The notes beneath the pieces were generated by a model, which saw nothing but the letters and a program-made list of their open reading frames with translations, was not told where the DNA came from and searched no databases. Shown here piece after piece: positions 31,684-43,763 of a stretch of 64,000 nt of DNA. Made by a program: the position numbers and the translations under genes. The stretch lies in contig JALLLT010000044.1 of NCBI GenBank assembly GCA_025266875.1, positions 294,105 through 358,104 on the forward strand. Direction: 5' to 3'. The DNA is from Fennellomyces sp. T-0311. Taxonomy: Eukaryota > Mucoromycota > Mucoromycetes > Mucorales > Lichtheimiaceae. Each line of letters starts with the position of its first letter. Within the stretch, counting starts at the first letter, position 1.

Positions 31684-34536
31684 TTAGAGTCTTTTGGACT
31701 GCAACCATTCGTCCGCCTCCAAAAACATACCGGCCACTTCGACGGTGTCTTTGATCGCACGAATACCGGACACCAGTCCTTCCCAAAACTGGAACCCGTT
31801 CTCAAGATCCGATTTGACAGAGCTGCAGACCGGGTACGCGGATTCCGTCGCGGATAAGGCTGCCGTCTTGTCCGAACTGTTCACCATTTGTTCCAAATAG
31901 TACTTGCTCACTAATCCCATAGCAACATTCACATCCGTCGCAAATGGCAAGCTAGATATGTTTGCTCGTTATATACAACTAACCTTTCTCTTTCTCTCTC
32001 TCTCTCTCGCTATCAAGCTCCTTTCTTTTACCTGTCAGCAATGTCGTAGTAATCGTTGCGTTCTTTTTCGGCAATGTTGTTCAGGAAGAGCGAAAGCACC
32101 AGCATCTCAAGCAAGTTGCGGTAACTGCGATTCAACGCCTTGATGAAGCTGTTGAATACCAGCACATCACGATCCAAAGGACCCTTCCATGTGGTGCTCT
32201 GAGGCATAGTCAGTATAAGGTGCTGCATTTGCGCTAAAAATAAAATGCATACCTTTAGCTCCATGGGCAACAACGATAAAGCTCGACTGATCAAGCGGAT
32301 ATGTCGTTGCTCCGCATCTAAAAGTTGGTTTGTTCCAAGAATATCATGTCATTTTAGGAATTGTTTGCATGCTTGTTCGCTGACCATACCATTTCCGGCG
32401 ATTCGAGAATAGGTTTTTGCATAAGGTTTGTTTGTCAGAACCTCAAATCGGATCAGCTCCACCGCGCTCAGCAGTGCTTCCTGCGTATGAAACGATGCCT
32501 TCTTGTTTTTGCCACCCGCTGTTGCCAACGCAACAGACAGTGCCTTGCCCCACGGTGTGTGGATGTGCTTCGATGATGTCAACAAACTAGCGGGATGTGT
32601 CAGTTACTCTATTTCGCAGTGCAACCGCCCTCAGCCTACTCTCTGATTTCCAGCGTCTTCCACAGCACATTGGCCACGATTTCGTCCTTTTGGTGCAAAG
32701 TCTAAATAAGACATATTAGCATCCGCTTGTCAACACTGCAGGATTTTCAATATGACCTTTTCGGAGGGGGGTCGACTGATCGTCTTTGCAGCATTTGCCT
32801 CGTTCGATGTTGCCTTCATGCAAAAGGCAATGTCCACCACAGAAGTCTGCAAGGGGGGTTTCTGGTCAGTATCTCGATAAATCGCTCCTCCATTGTCTCA
32901 CATTCTGTGCCTTCTTTTCGGCGTCCAAAAACTCCTGCGTGACATGCCAAGAGCGCGTGCTGTCGTATACGTTGTTGAGCCAAGACGCATTGCTGGTGGT
33001 GGTGGGTGAGCTGCTATTGTGGTTGTAATTGGGATGGTGCTGCATGATATGTTCGCTCGAAGGATCAAAGTAAAAGTAGCTAGCGATTTTGCGTGATTGA
33101 TAAAACTGGTGCAATGGTTGAGTCAGAAGGCTGAGGGTTTGCGTGCGGATACTAAGCAAACCAAGCAGAAAGTGGCGGTATTCGGTGGTATCACCGTTGT
33201 CCAAGGGGGCGTTTTCAATGAGAACTCCCGAAACAAGTGTGTTGATCGATTGAGGGCTAATGAGGCAACGCATCAGGTAAAAGTAGAGCTCGTCGGGTAG
33301 TCGGTAGCCGATGAATTCGTGGATGTCGTTGGGTGCCAGTTCGGGATTCAGCGGACGCACTTCGCCTTCATCCGTGAGTATCGGGTGGTATTTGATTACG
33401 CAGCGTGCACGGCAGAATGTGTCCATGTAGTTGGTCTTTGATACGCCCGGATCGTCCATGTACGCCTGTATCGTGTTGAATCCCGTCTTGTGTTGCTTAA
33501 TAAGATCGTGCACGTCTAACCGTCCAGAAACATGTCAGCTCTCTCACTCTCCCACCAGCGGTCATCCCCGCATACCCTTGAAAGTAAAGCTCATGGCGAC
33601 ATGGTTCAGCGCCGGGAAGCTGCTGCAGTACTCAAAGCCCGCCAACAGACAGATGTCGAGGAACTGATCGTCGGACACGTGCAAGTCATGCAGCACAGTC
33701 TTTTTGCTCATCCACAGATAATTTCCTTTCTGGAAACAGACAGCAAGCGCGTCAGCCCTCGAACTTGACACACCCATCGCACGTCTCTCACCTCAAAATC
33801 AATCGTCGTGATGACTTTATCGATATCAAACATCAGGAGCTCGGTACCGCCATACACTGCATTGACGATTTGTTTCGGGTGGGTATACATGTATGCCAGC
33901 TTATTTGATCTGTGAGCCTTTACTATCTCTGGTCCTCATACACTCCTTACCTGAGCCCACGCAGAATACGGCGCACGAACAAACTCAATGTCATGCTTGT
34001 GCAGGATATGGAACACCTGATTCAACATATCCGCCGGATGCACACCACCGCTGTTGCTCCAACTGACGTACGCCATATCCGGCCGTCCTTTATCATAATA
34101 ATCCCATCCTGCTGCGCGTTGTGCTGGTCGACGATCTTCGTGGGAGAAGGGCTTGTCTTTGCGCAGTATCGACAAGCCAGGAAACACAAAGATGGGTTGA
34201 ACGTGATTGGCTCTATATTTATTATACCGTAATCAATTAGCGTTTCTCAATTAGAGATGAAGTAAGATGGATTTACTTGAATGCTTTGATTTCCGCTTCA
34301 ACCGATTCAGCAAGTTTTAACGGTGTGCCACCCATCGCAGACAACGCCGGCTCTTTGGCGAGGATTTTACGTAGCCAGTAGTTGCCGTCAATGCCGACTC
34401 TCGTGTCCTTGAGTTGAGCCACGCCGGATGTTTGAATGAGTCGCCGTTCTGCAGTGAAAACTGAACACAATTTAAGTATCGAGACACGTTAATAAGTCTC
34501 TACAGTTTTCTTACTGTCGAAATGTCGGATCGGCAT
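31684..34536 (-). CDS. MKT1: MKT1 homolog (XPG-like post-transcriptional regulator), 12 exons
   Basis: Fungal Mkt1 family: an XPG/FEN-nuclease-like fold thought to have lost catalysis. Yeast Mkt1 binds Pbp1 and controls mRNA such as HO and mitochondrial-function transcripts post-transcriptionally. Exons 34536-34515, 34460-34277, 34212-33951, 33899-33792, 33729-33576, 33515-32902, 32846-32757, 32701-32640, 32586-32390, 32317-32253, 32198-32032, 31951-31684; 730 residues (yeast 830). Recognition: DTRVGIDGNYWLRK near residue 30, IFVFPGLSI, WAQLAYMY, YGGTELLMFDIDKVIT, HEFIGYRLPDELYFYL, and the C-terminal domain with RHIRLISRALSLLPMELK, GPLDRDVLVFNSF and LPFATDVN. Intron 11 contains a long CT-microsatellite. 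Twelve exons all join in frame, which strongly supports the model. Confidence 0.9.
31987..32009. repeat. CT microsatellite in MKT1 intron 11
   Basis: Uninterrupted CT-rich run inside the 80-nt intron 32031-31952 of MKT1; on the transcribed strand it reads as a GA-rich tract. Simple repeat, probably length-polymorphic. Confidence 0.7.
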
Positions 34537-34844
34537 GGTCGCGTCAATAGAGAAAAAAAAGGGACCTGTCGCCTCGAGGCCCCTATTAGATGGCCCTCAC
34601 TTGCTTGGTTAACTCCGTCGCGTGCTCCTCACAAAATTGCCTTACTAGGTCTCTATCACCAGCAGCGTAAAAGCAACAAATCACATGACCACCATTACCC
34701 CTACAGATAGGGTTTACCTAGGATGAATTGACACTTATCCAGCGAGGTACTCGTTGGCTACCCCGCCCGCCCACCGCCCACTTGTATTCTTTTGAGTGAA
34801 ATGCGCATCCATCAATCCTACTAGGTTTAAATGGCGCCAACATA

Positions 34845-35985
34845 TCAATTGCTTGGATACCACATGTTTCTCTGGTAATAATGGATAAAGATGACAGTGA
34901 CAGAACCAAGTGTTCTGGCAAAAGTGGTATCCATAGCTTTCAATACGTACGTAGATTGAGTGGTATATGTATCCGTTGTAGTGGTGGCCAGTGTAGTTGT
35001 TCCTGGATTCGTTACTGTCACTATGGCTGTCGAGTCAAGAGTGGTTTTGCGGGTGATTGTTGCTACGTAATTCATTAACTACTGTGGTGCATTACTCGTT
35101 AAAATACATGAGATAATGATCGATCACACTCTTAGTCCTCCTTTTCGTGCATCTTCTGTAATGATTATGCTTCTTCCTCAGAACAATTGGCCTCTGAAAA
35201 ATGCTTTTTATGTATCAAAACCGCGTTGCCGTCCCACCGTTTCTTTTGGTCTACAATTCTGATCGTCAGTCATTTGCGATGGACACTAGGTTGCTGAATA
35301 TCGCTTGGATGCATGGTATCTGAAGAATGGAAGTTTATCTTTGGAAATCTATTAGACTCAATTTAGGGACAGAAGCAGATACACGTCGCTCGTCTTTCAC
35401 TACGTGCTCATGCAGAAAGGGATTTTATATCACTTTGTTCGGGCAATGGCAAACTAAATTGGGATTCATGCAATGCCAGTTTTCACGACCCATTTCAATT
35501 ACATGCTTCATGGAACATACTGACATTACTACTGCTTGCACCTGAAATGAAGAAATAATATATTTGTGGATCTGACACACGACTCTGAGCTGGTCTCGTC
35601 AAAGTCGCTGCAGTGTCTATAATATTGTAACAGTTGGATGTTATGTCGACCAAGGAATTTTCACCTTTCTTTTTCCATTTCTTTTCGATACAGTTCAAAA
35701 CACAAACCAAACAATGCTAAAATTTAGTATGAGGTTTCTCACACCAACAGACTGCTCTGCAAGTGAAGGATGTGCGCGCAAATATAAATTTTCATCATAA
35801 CATTTGGAGGCAAGATACTGTTCGCTGCCATCGCTCATACTGAACTTAATGGCTCTTGAAAGAGAAGATTCGGTATTTACTACCCTACAGGAGAAATTCA
35901 CATACTTTGAAACATTAGCAGTGATACCTGGTTTAACAAACATTGTCCAGAAGCATATCTGTACAGATTTAGACCAAAATGACAA
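34845..35985 (-). other. candidate gene or relic: Cys-containing exon plus Thr-rich exon
   Basis: Three open minus-strand pieces flanked by splice-like sites: 35940-35740 with SKCYDENLYLRAHPSLAEQS, 35557-35510 with SSSNVSMFHEAC, and 35060-34900 with a Thr-rich stretch (TTTLATTTTDTYTTQSTYV). Cys-containing ectodomain pieces followed by a Thr-rich stalk would fit a fungal cell-wall or secreted protein. I could not assemble a clean start, signal peptide or full frame, so this may be a relic or chance. Confidence 0.2.
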
Positions 35986-38282
35986 AGAGATAGGTTAGAT
36001 GATGAAGGGGAAAAACTCATATACTTGTGTGCCCCTACGAATTCCTCGACAATGAAAATGATGTACAATGTTCAAAATCGTCAGATGCGCGTACACCCTC
36101 GACGTGGTGTATGAGTGACTCCAAGGTTAACTTCTCGTTTCTAGAAACATATATAAAATAGCATATACCCTGAGCTAATGACATTTAGGAAATTAGATGT
36201 AGCCGTATCGCCGTACAGTGAAGCAACATATCCTGCCTCTCGATCTGTTATAGTATGGCGCTTTGATTTCCAACATTCGTCCTTCCTCATGTATAGCAAT
36301 CATGACCTCTTATGTGCTGTAAATGTATACGTACAATAAAATGTACGGAATTCCTTTTTCAGTGAAGCGAGCCCAATGGGCCAGTTAACGATGCTGATGG
36401 CAACGCACCTTACATATTATTTGGTATTTTTCTCTACAGCTAATAGATATATGTATACATATCAAGATTGCGGACGAATTGGTAGCCTATCAAATTAATA
36501 ATATCTGAAGATCTCAACAGAAAAATTTGGGCAAACGGATGCGTATCCATGTATCGATGTGATTATTTCCCAATAGTACTACACACCAAGGGTGGTATGT
36601 TTCGTCATGCGTCGACGTTTGCGGAAAGATAGCCTGACATTATCAAAGCCCAAGTCCAGCAGCTAAGTGCTATTTATCGGACGTGGAAATAATCGGTTAC
36701 TACTCTGAGGCGAAGCACCGAATGCGGGTGTCCGGGAACGAGATCGACATAACAAAGGTGAAAAAGGCGCAAAAGAGCAATATGAGGTCTTTTTCAAGAC
36801 GTCTAAACTGATGGAAGATGCCCATGCATTATCAATTGTCACCCCTCTTTGATGAATGTTGACATTTGAGAACAATTAGTATATAGTCCCGTTTTTTAAT
36901 CTTTGTCAACAACGAAGTCTACGAGGAGAATTTAACGACCCAAGTGACGAACTCGCTCTTCTCATGAAACTGTACTTCCCCGATTTACGTATGCGCAAAA
37001 AGTCACTGAAGGGCAACAAGGCAGTGCAAGTACACTAGCACTTGCGACAATTCCCCACAATCGTCCGGTGTCGGGACGTTATATGGGTTGTTCTGCAGCT
37101 GCGAAGATACGTTCAAGGTCTTTATGAGGAAAGATACGACTAGCACTCTGGAAGGGAGGCATATCAAAACAAGAAAATATTGTTTAAGGCATTCTTCGAC
37201 CTACAGTGAATTGAGATATTGAAGCTACAAGCTATATTTGTGGACTAATAAATGGATTTCACCACATTTTTGTACTTTATATACATATTCTATATTGTGT
37301 TGTAATAAAGCCCACTATCTACTGTATTATGAGCCACTACACCATTATTGAAACAACTCGGTTCTTCTTTTTCTGTATATTTTTATCTCATCATCTCCAT
37401 CTATTTTGAGTTATTGCAGAATGCCCGAAACATTATCATTTTCTGTTGACGTCGGTTTACATATTTATTTCACGGCCAACGTTTGGTTCCAGCTTTTAGT
37501 GAATTTTTTTACGTACGTTGGGAAAGGTGGGGCACACTGTAGATTCTGTTCGAGGTATGTTTTACATCATTTTCTCAATAACTGCGTCGATCACCCAAAA
37601 TTGCGTTAGACTCTTAAAATTACACTGATTGTCTGAAAAACTGAGTATATTAGTGGAGTTCAGTGAACGTCTATAAGATCATAAACATAAAAAATGTCGT
37701 GTTGACGATTTGACTATTTTCTACACAGAGAACCTTTATGCCTTCCAAAAGGTACTCGACAACTGCAACATAAGCTTTCTACAAAGCTATTGAAGAAAAG
37801 TACAATTATCTTGTTATTACCTTCATATGGATAATGATGCCCAATCATAACGTTGTGTACCTGTCCCTAGACCTGTCCACATGACAATTGGTACATAAAT
37901 CGGACAGACCTTTGTTTATGCTTTTTTTTTTTAAAAAAAGATTACCTTGGCACTCTTCACTGGCAAGCACGATAGAATTGTAGATTCTAAACTTTGACAA
38001 GTCAACGATATTTCCCACCCTCACACCCGGTAACTATTACCGGGATAATGCGTCAAAATTCCCCGCGCAAAAAAAAGTCAAACAAATTTATTGGGATCAA
38101 AAAATCCGAAAGTAACGTCTTGTTTACGTCAGAGAATGATATAGTGTCACTTTTTTTCAATCCAAGGTACGGCCAGGAACAGTGATTGGCGTCCAAGATA
38201 CACTATGCAACAAGGCAAGACACGAACTGGCCGTGAGAAGAAGAGGAGGGGGCTCGGGATATTTCATGCATCCATCAGCAGA

Positions 38283-38288
38283 TATAAA
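38283..38288 (+). promoter_or_regulatory. TATA box of the amidohydrolase gene
   Basis: TATAAA 74 nt upstream of the amidohydrolase ATG, followed by a CT-rich leader. Confidence 0.35.
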
Positions 38289-38361
38289 CTTTGTTTTCCT
38301 TAGCTTGGTTGCCGCTTTTTTTCCCTTTACTTCTCTCTCTTTCTTTTATTTCTTTTGAGCC

Positions 38362-39279
38362 ATGACGGTAAAGATACCAAGCACGGTGATCGATGCCCAC
38401 GTCCACTTTTGGGACCCATCACAAGTTCATATCCCGTGGCTCGAAAACGCACCACAGTTCAACGAGGAACGAACTGGCGAACAATACGCGAAAGAAATCC
38501 ACAGCGAAACCAAAGTCCAAGCAGCCGTATATGTGGAAGTGGACGCGAATCCTGTCCATGGCCTGGTTGAAGGTGAATGGATCTGCAAATACGCAAACAA
38601 ATTTGTACCCACGGCCCAGTTTGGTGGCATCCAAGCGATTGTGGCATATGCGCCTGTGCACCTGGGCGCACAGGCCGTCGAGCCATACCTTCGGTTACTC
38701 CAGCAACTTGCCGGCGATCGTCTGCGTGGAGTACGGTATTTGATCCAAGATCCGTCCCTGGATCCTGAGCGAGTCACATCCAAAGAGTTCGTAAGCGGGG
38801 TCCAGACACTTGCAAAGTTCAATTTGAGCTTTGACTTGAACATCAACTGCCATGCAGCACCTGCCCAGTTTCCTCCTCTGATACGGCTGGTGCAACAGTG
38901 TCCAAACGTGACATTTATACTGGATCACATGGCCAAACCGCCTTGCAATAGTAAACCCGGCGAGGAGGCCTTTCAGGTTTGGAAAGGCAACATGGAACAG
39001 TTGAGTCAGTATCCGAACGTCAGCTGCAAGGTGTCTGGCCTGGTCACAGAAACGGAGACTTGGACCGCGGATCAACTCAAGCCTTTCATACAAGTGGCAC
39101 GGTCCACCTTTGGGCTGGATCGGCTCCTGTTTGGCGGAGACTGGCCGATCTGCGAAAACGCTGTCCGGTGGCGTACTTGGCTAGAGCTGTTGTGCAAAGC
39201 CATAGAGGATTGGTCCGAGGATGATAAGCAAAAGCTATTTGTGAGCAATGCTGCACGTATCTATCGTCTATCTCTGTAG
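38362..39279 (+). CDS. Amidohydrolase-2 family lactonase/hydrolase, single exon
   Basis: TIM-barrel metal-dependent hydrolase of the amidohydrolase 2 family (COG3618, L-fuconolactonase / 2-pyrone-4,6-dicarboxylate lactonase-like), expected in the cytosol acting on a lactone or carboxylated ring. 305 residues, uninterrupted. Motifs: DAHVHFWDP near the N-terminus (metal His-x-His), FDLNINCHAA mid-protein, LDHMAKP (metal or catalytic His) and FGGDWPIC with the late conserved Asp. In COG3618 enzymes such as L-fuconolactonase these are the active-site positions. The gene has no intron although nearly all neighbours have 2-12 exons, and the family is best known from bacteria, so acquisition by horizontal transfer is possible; many fungi do carry members, so this is only a suggestion. 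The exact substrate is unknown. Confidence 0.85.
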   Translation: MTVKIPSTVIDAHVHFWDPSQVHIPWLENAPQFNEERTGEQYAKEIHSETKVQAAVYVEVDANPVHGLVEGEWICKYANKFVPTAQFGGIQAIVAYAPVHLGAQAVEPYLRLLQQLAGDRLRGVRYLIQDPSLDPERVTSKEFVSGVQTLAKFNLSFDLNINCHAAPAQFPPLIRLVQQCPNVTFILDHMAKPPCNSKPGEEAFQVWKGNMEQLSQYPNVSCKVSGLVTETETWTADQLKPFIQVARSTFGLDRLLFGGDWPICENAVRWRTWLELLCKAIEDWSEDDKQKLFVSNAARIYRLSL

Positions 39280-39378
39280 AGAAAATACATATATATAGTC
39301 CGATCCACTGCGGCTTTTTTTTTTTTGCTTTTTTGTTTTCACATCTTTCTCTTGCTTCTATTTTTTTCTGTATTAATT

Positions 39379-39921
39379 ATGATCGACTATGCAAAGGGCG
39401 ACCAAGCCTTTGACACGCCCGTCAAGTCTACTGATCGCCCTTCATCTTATGCTTATCAATCACTGCCTCCAACACCGTCGTCCTCGGCCCAATCTTTCAT
39501 CTTGACGACACACGAGCAACAAGAAACAAATGAAAAACCATTAAGACTCTCATTACCAAAGTCTAACTACGGCGCATTATCACTGACGTGGCCTCAATCA
39601 CCAACGACAGGTACGTTATTCCTTGTAGAAGATATGCACTAGCGTGGTTGACTGTTTTTTTCCCCAACAGATTCGATGATGACATCTGATCACAGTGTGC
39701 CATCCACACCACCTCACACAACGGTGGGCCCGGATGACGATGAGGAAGGATTGTATCTGGCTTGGACACATCAATTACTGCGCGAACATGGCTTTCGACC
39801 TCAATCCTGCCATGGTGGACTGGACGCTGATAGCGATGACGACAGCAGTCTTTCCGATGACGAGGATCGTAACGATACCCGCAAGTCCTGGCTCTCATGC
39901 TTCCCTACTTGCTTCCGATAA
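39379..39921 (+). CDS. Hypothetical acidic/Ser-rich protein, 2 exons
   Basis: Exons 39379-39610 and 39671-39921; 160 residues. The first half is Ser/Pro/Thr-rich and looks disordered; the second has an ordered-looking helix (GLYLAWTHQLLREHGF), an acidic run (DADSDDDSSLSDDED) and a Cys-containing end (WLSCFPTCFR) that might be palmitoylated. No family recognised. The start is the first ATG after a T-rich leader (ttATGat). The clean splice join and maintained frame support a real gene. Confidence 0.6.
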
Positions 39922-40144
39922 CTTGATTCCCCCCATTTATACACGCATATTTCGCATTGTGGCAATATTTATTGTTTGTATACAAAATAGAGAGCGAACT
40001 TATGAATTATTTGCGACGCATGAGTTTCTATTCGAAAAGCGAACGGAGTACAGTGATGTGTGTAACCACTTCGCGTGACCAATGGGTTTTTAGTTACCCG
40101 ATTTCGGCATATCTTTTTCTTCACTTCTTTTCCTTTATAATATC

Positions 40145-41896
40145 ATGGGCGCTCAGCAATCCAAACAACCCCACGTTCGTTTCGATGAAAAACGGGCACA
40201 CGCTTCCGCCGCCGCAGAACTTCATGAAGCATATTACGCTTCATCACCGGCCTCGTCCTCAGCCCAATATTTAACTGAAACGTTGGAATGTCTTGGCTTG
40301 GATGATGAACAAGTGAAAGCGCGATATGCGCCCTTGACCTCGGAGAGCCTTACAAAGTACTCCAAGGGTTTTTGGAAGGAGCCCAAGAACCAACTCGCTC
40401 TGAACGCTGTTGTTGGTCATAACCCCACCGATGTTATGGTGAACCGTCGCCAAGCCGTTCTTGACGAATCTATCTTTAACGTCAAGATTGATCCTGAGGG
40501 CGCTGCAACCAACCAGCGCTCTTCAGGTCGTTGTTGGTTATTTGCAGGCACGAACGTGTTGCGTTTGGCTGTTATCGAACGATACGGCCTGTCAGATTCA
40601 TTCGAGCTTTCTCAAAGCTATCTCTTCTTCTACGGTAAAGTTCCTATCGTCGTCTTACCAAAGGCTTCTGATCTGATAAGGGGTATTTTTAGACAAATTG
40701 GAGAAGGCCAATTGGTTCCTGGAGAACATGATTGATTTGGCGACAGAGGATATCGATGACCGCGTCGTTCAGTACCTGTTGGCTGATCCAGTCGGTGATG
40801 GTGGCCAGTGGGATATGTTTGTTAATATTGTGCAGAAGTACGGCGTAAGTATATGCCAATATCCTCGGGCAGCAAACTGTTTCATATAGCTAAAATGGCA
40901 TCGGATTAGGTTGTTCCGAAGTCCGCGTACCCCGAAACTTATTCATCGTCCAACTCTGGCCGCTTGGGCTGGTTGGTTACCGTCAAGCTGCGTGAATATG
41001 CCACCCAGATCCGCAAGGCCATTGGTGATGGTGTTTCCGTATCCACCGTCCGCGTTCTCAAGGAGCAGATGTTGGAAGAAATCTACCGTATCTTGACCAT
41101 TTGTCTTGGCGAGCCACCATCCACATTCGATTGGGAAACGACAGACAAGAATGGCAAGTTTATTGGCATCCGCGACTTGACGCCACAAAAGTTCCTGAAG
41201 GATATTGTCAAGTATCCTGTACGTATTTTTCTTGGCAGCCATTTTACCTGCATAGATCTAACATGCTTTAGGTCGGTGAAACACTTTCACTTATCAACGA
41301 TCCACGTAATCCTTATGATGCTCTGTATACTGTGTCTCGGTTGGGCAACGTCGTGGGCGGCTTACCCATCCGTTACGTCAACACTCAAGCCGATACTTTG
41401 AAGAAACTGGCGATCAACGTATTGAAGAGTGGTTCACCTGTTTGGTTTGGTTGTGACGTGGGACAATTTTCCAACAGTCCTCTTGGCGTGATGGACACCA
41501 AGATCTATGACTATGGTCTAGCATTTGATGTCCGTTTCGGACTGACCAAGAAGCAGCGTTTGTTGTATGGTGAGAGTTTGATGACCCATGCCATGGTATT
41601 CACCGGTGTCCATCTCGACGAGAGCGGAAACCCCATCCGCTGGCGTGTGGAGAACTCGTGGGGAGAGAGTTCAGGTGACAAGGGATATTGGATCATGAGC
41701 GATGCATGGTTCTCTGAGTTTGTGTATCAGGTTCGTTATATATTGCATACAGCTTTTTACAGTATTAAACTTGCTATGTATATAGGTCGTCCTCCGAAAG
41801 GCCGATGTGCCCAAGAAACTCACTGATTTGTTGAAGACTGAACCCACGGTGTTGCCGGCCTACGATCCCATGGGCTCACTTGCTTCGCCTCGTTAA
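40145..41896 (+). CDS. BLH1: Bleomycin hydrolase (C1B cysteine aminopeptidase), 5 exons
   Basis: Cytosolic papain-like aminopeptidase that forms a hexameric barrel; hydrolyses bleomycin and homocysteine thiolactone and trims peptides (yeast Lap3/Gal6). Exons 40145-40634, 40693-40844, 40910-41218, 41272-41730, 41786-41896; 506 residues. Catalytic Cys130 in [11 protein letters not shown], His423 in MTHAMVFTG and Asn445 in VENSWGE are all present. [16 protein letters not shown] and DGGQWDMF are family hallmarks. The N-terminus MGAQQSK matches the N-myristoylation pattern (Gly2, Ser6), and a roughly 35-residue disordered extension precedes the catalytic region. In yeast Lap3 the C-terminal arm self-processes and blocks the active site; here the tail ends MGSLASPR. 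Confidence 0.95.
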
Positions 41897-42840
41897 ATTT
41901 ATTTATGATTACGTCCTTTTTTATCGTGACACATATAACACGAGAAATAAATGCATCCTCTCTGTTGCAAAGCATTCTTAAAATGGTTGTATCACATGAC
42001 GCCATACGTAAAGGCCTCTTTTAACCGGACTTCTTTATGGCCGAGCCTCACATGGTCTCGTGCCCTTTGCCACATTTTTAAGCCCAGCTACGTATGATAT
42101 CGATCGCCCCCTTTCATTACTTGGGTACCACGCAACAAGTATTTCAGGGCAATCGTAACAAGTCTCTACAGCAGCCAATATAATCAATCTAGGAGGTACA
42201 TACATACACCTATCACCTTTTCTGACATCTTGAGCAAATGTTAGAAAAGACAAGGCGAGTTTAATGTGTACGGGAAAAAGCAATCTTTTCTACCCCCATC
42301 CAGATTCTCCCACGGACTTGGATGTCGCACGATGCGTCAATTTGAAAAAAAAATGTCCTCTGCGGGTCGAGACAAGATGCAATTCTGTATTATGGTAGTA
42401 CGATATATAGGCATTCAAAGAGGTGTACCCTGATCAGATTATAATACGGAGTAAAATATAAATGCACATCATTTTAGTGTACTTTTGCAACATTGGATTT
42501 TCTAACTCGTATATTTTTTTAGCTGGATTTAGATGAGGCTACATAGTGTAAACGAGACTCAAAGCTGTTGTATCTGTAAAAAGAGAGAGAAGGGAAAACT
42601 TTAAAATGCAAGGAATCGGTAGAAGTAACAGCGTCGGATATAATAGTAAACGAGTTACTTAGTATCACACGAAACAACCTCTTTCAAGACCAGAAAGTAG
42701 GGACTCTCATGATTGTATGAGAAGCAACATCCTGGTGCATTAACCATTTAAAGAGCCATTTAGAGTTTGATGGGACATGAACGAGACGGACATTGTGGTC
42801 CTACTCCGAATCTGGAATCTTCCATTCTACTCACACCAAA

Positions 42841-42870
42841 AAAAATGGCTCTGGAGTGTGAGCCATTTTT
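42841..42870. repeat. 11-bp inverted repeat (hairpin)
   Basis: Arms AAAAATGGCTC (42841-42851) and GAGCCATTTTT (42860-42870), perfectly complementary, loop of 8 nt. Isolated in intergenic DNA; no adjacent gene end explains it. Confidence 0.6.
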
Positions 42871-43701
42871 GTTAGTAGTGGTTATATTTTTCCGACGCAC
42901 GCAGCAATGTTGCGCTAAACGGTATGCACTTCCCAGGTCCCCATGCAAAAAAATATAGAGAACTCCGAGTAGTTGTAAAAAGCAAAACCAACGGAAGCCG
43001 ATCATCCGCTAACCATTGCCTTTAAGCTATTTCCTTATACTCTTTTTCAGCATAGCTGCATAATAGCCGGGGTAGATGGAGGTTACCCAAATACACATAT
43101 ACTGCAAATTCGATCAAACAGCTTTTGCAGTATAAGTCAAGAGCTTGTCAAAGTCAGGAATCGGAGCTATCCAGAACATGCTAATCCGAAAACTTGCATC
43201 CCCCCTTTTTTTTTCCTCTGCTGGGTTCGTTAGATAATTCTACCTCACCGCAATAAGAAAGTAAGTAGAAAAAAAAACTGTATTATCGCAACGGAAGAAC
43301 GTATGCTCCGAAAAATTGAGCACTCCGTCTTGGCGGTGGACCGGGTCCAACTTTAAGCAATCTATGACGAACTTTTTTTGACAAGCCAGAAAATCTTAAT
43401 GAGGGTGGTTTTTTTTTCTAATACACATGATTTCGTTGTAACACCCCTTCACAAATATAACGAAATAGAAAGGTGTAACCAAGCAACCAGCCCTTTGTCG
43501 ATAAGATGGAAGACAAGATAATCATGATAGCCAATCAACTGCTTGGAAAGGTCTGTGCTTCGGGAAAAACTTATTAGCTCAATTCTGGAATCGATGACGT
43601 TTTGTGCGCATTATACGCACACACTCTGCTTTGGAGTAGATAGAAGCGAGGTGCACCGAGAATCCGGTAGAATTTTCAGATTGGATCCCGACAAATAGAT
43701 T

Positions 43702-43707
43702 TATAAA
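43702..43707 (+). promoter_or_regulatory. TATA box of the PLP decarboxylase gene
   Basis: TATAAA 57 nt upstream of the ATG at 43764, in a position typical for a fungal TATA element with a short leader. Confidence 0.4.
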
Positions 43708-43763
43708 GGGAACCCTTGCGACAAAAACCGAGTCTTCTCTTAACTCTCGCAAAAAGCATCACC

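Larger units (their letters stand above)
34537..38361. other. 3.8-kb gene-poor region
   Basis: No confident gene. A candidate decayed or unrecognised minus-strand gene occupies 34845-35985 (separate entry). The rest (36.0-38.3 kb) is AT-rich with many stops in all frames. A TATAAA at 38283-38288 lies 74 nt before the amidohydrolase start. Confidence 0.4.
41897..43763. other. 1.9-kb intergenic region
   Basis: No confident gene. Contains a perfect 11-bp hairpin at 42841-42870 and the promoter of the following decarboxylase gene. The short open frames have no recognisable domain. Confidence 0.45.

Noticed and set aside
32199..32252. A possible 30-nt micro-intron in MKT1 (GTATGC...GCAG)
   Set aside because: A normal 54-nt intron using the later acceptor (CCTCAG at 32199), with a branch-like CTGAC, gives a better fit to the Mkt1 family.
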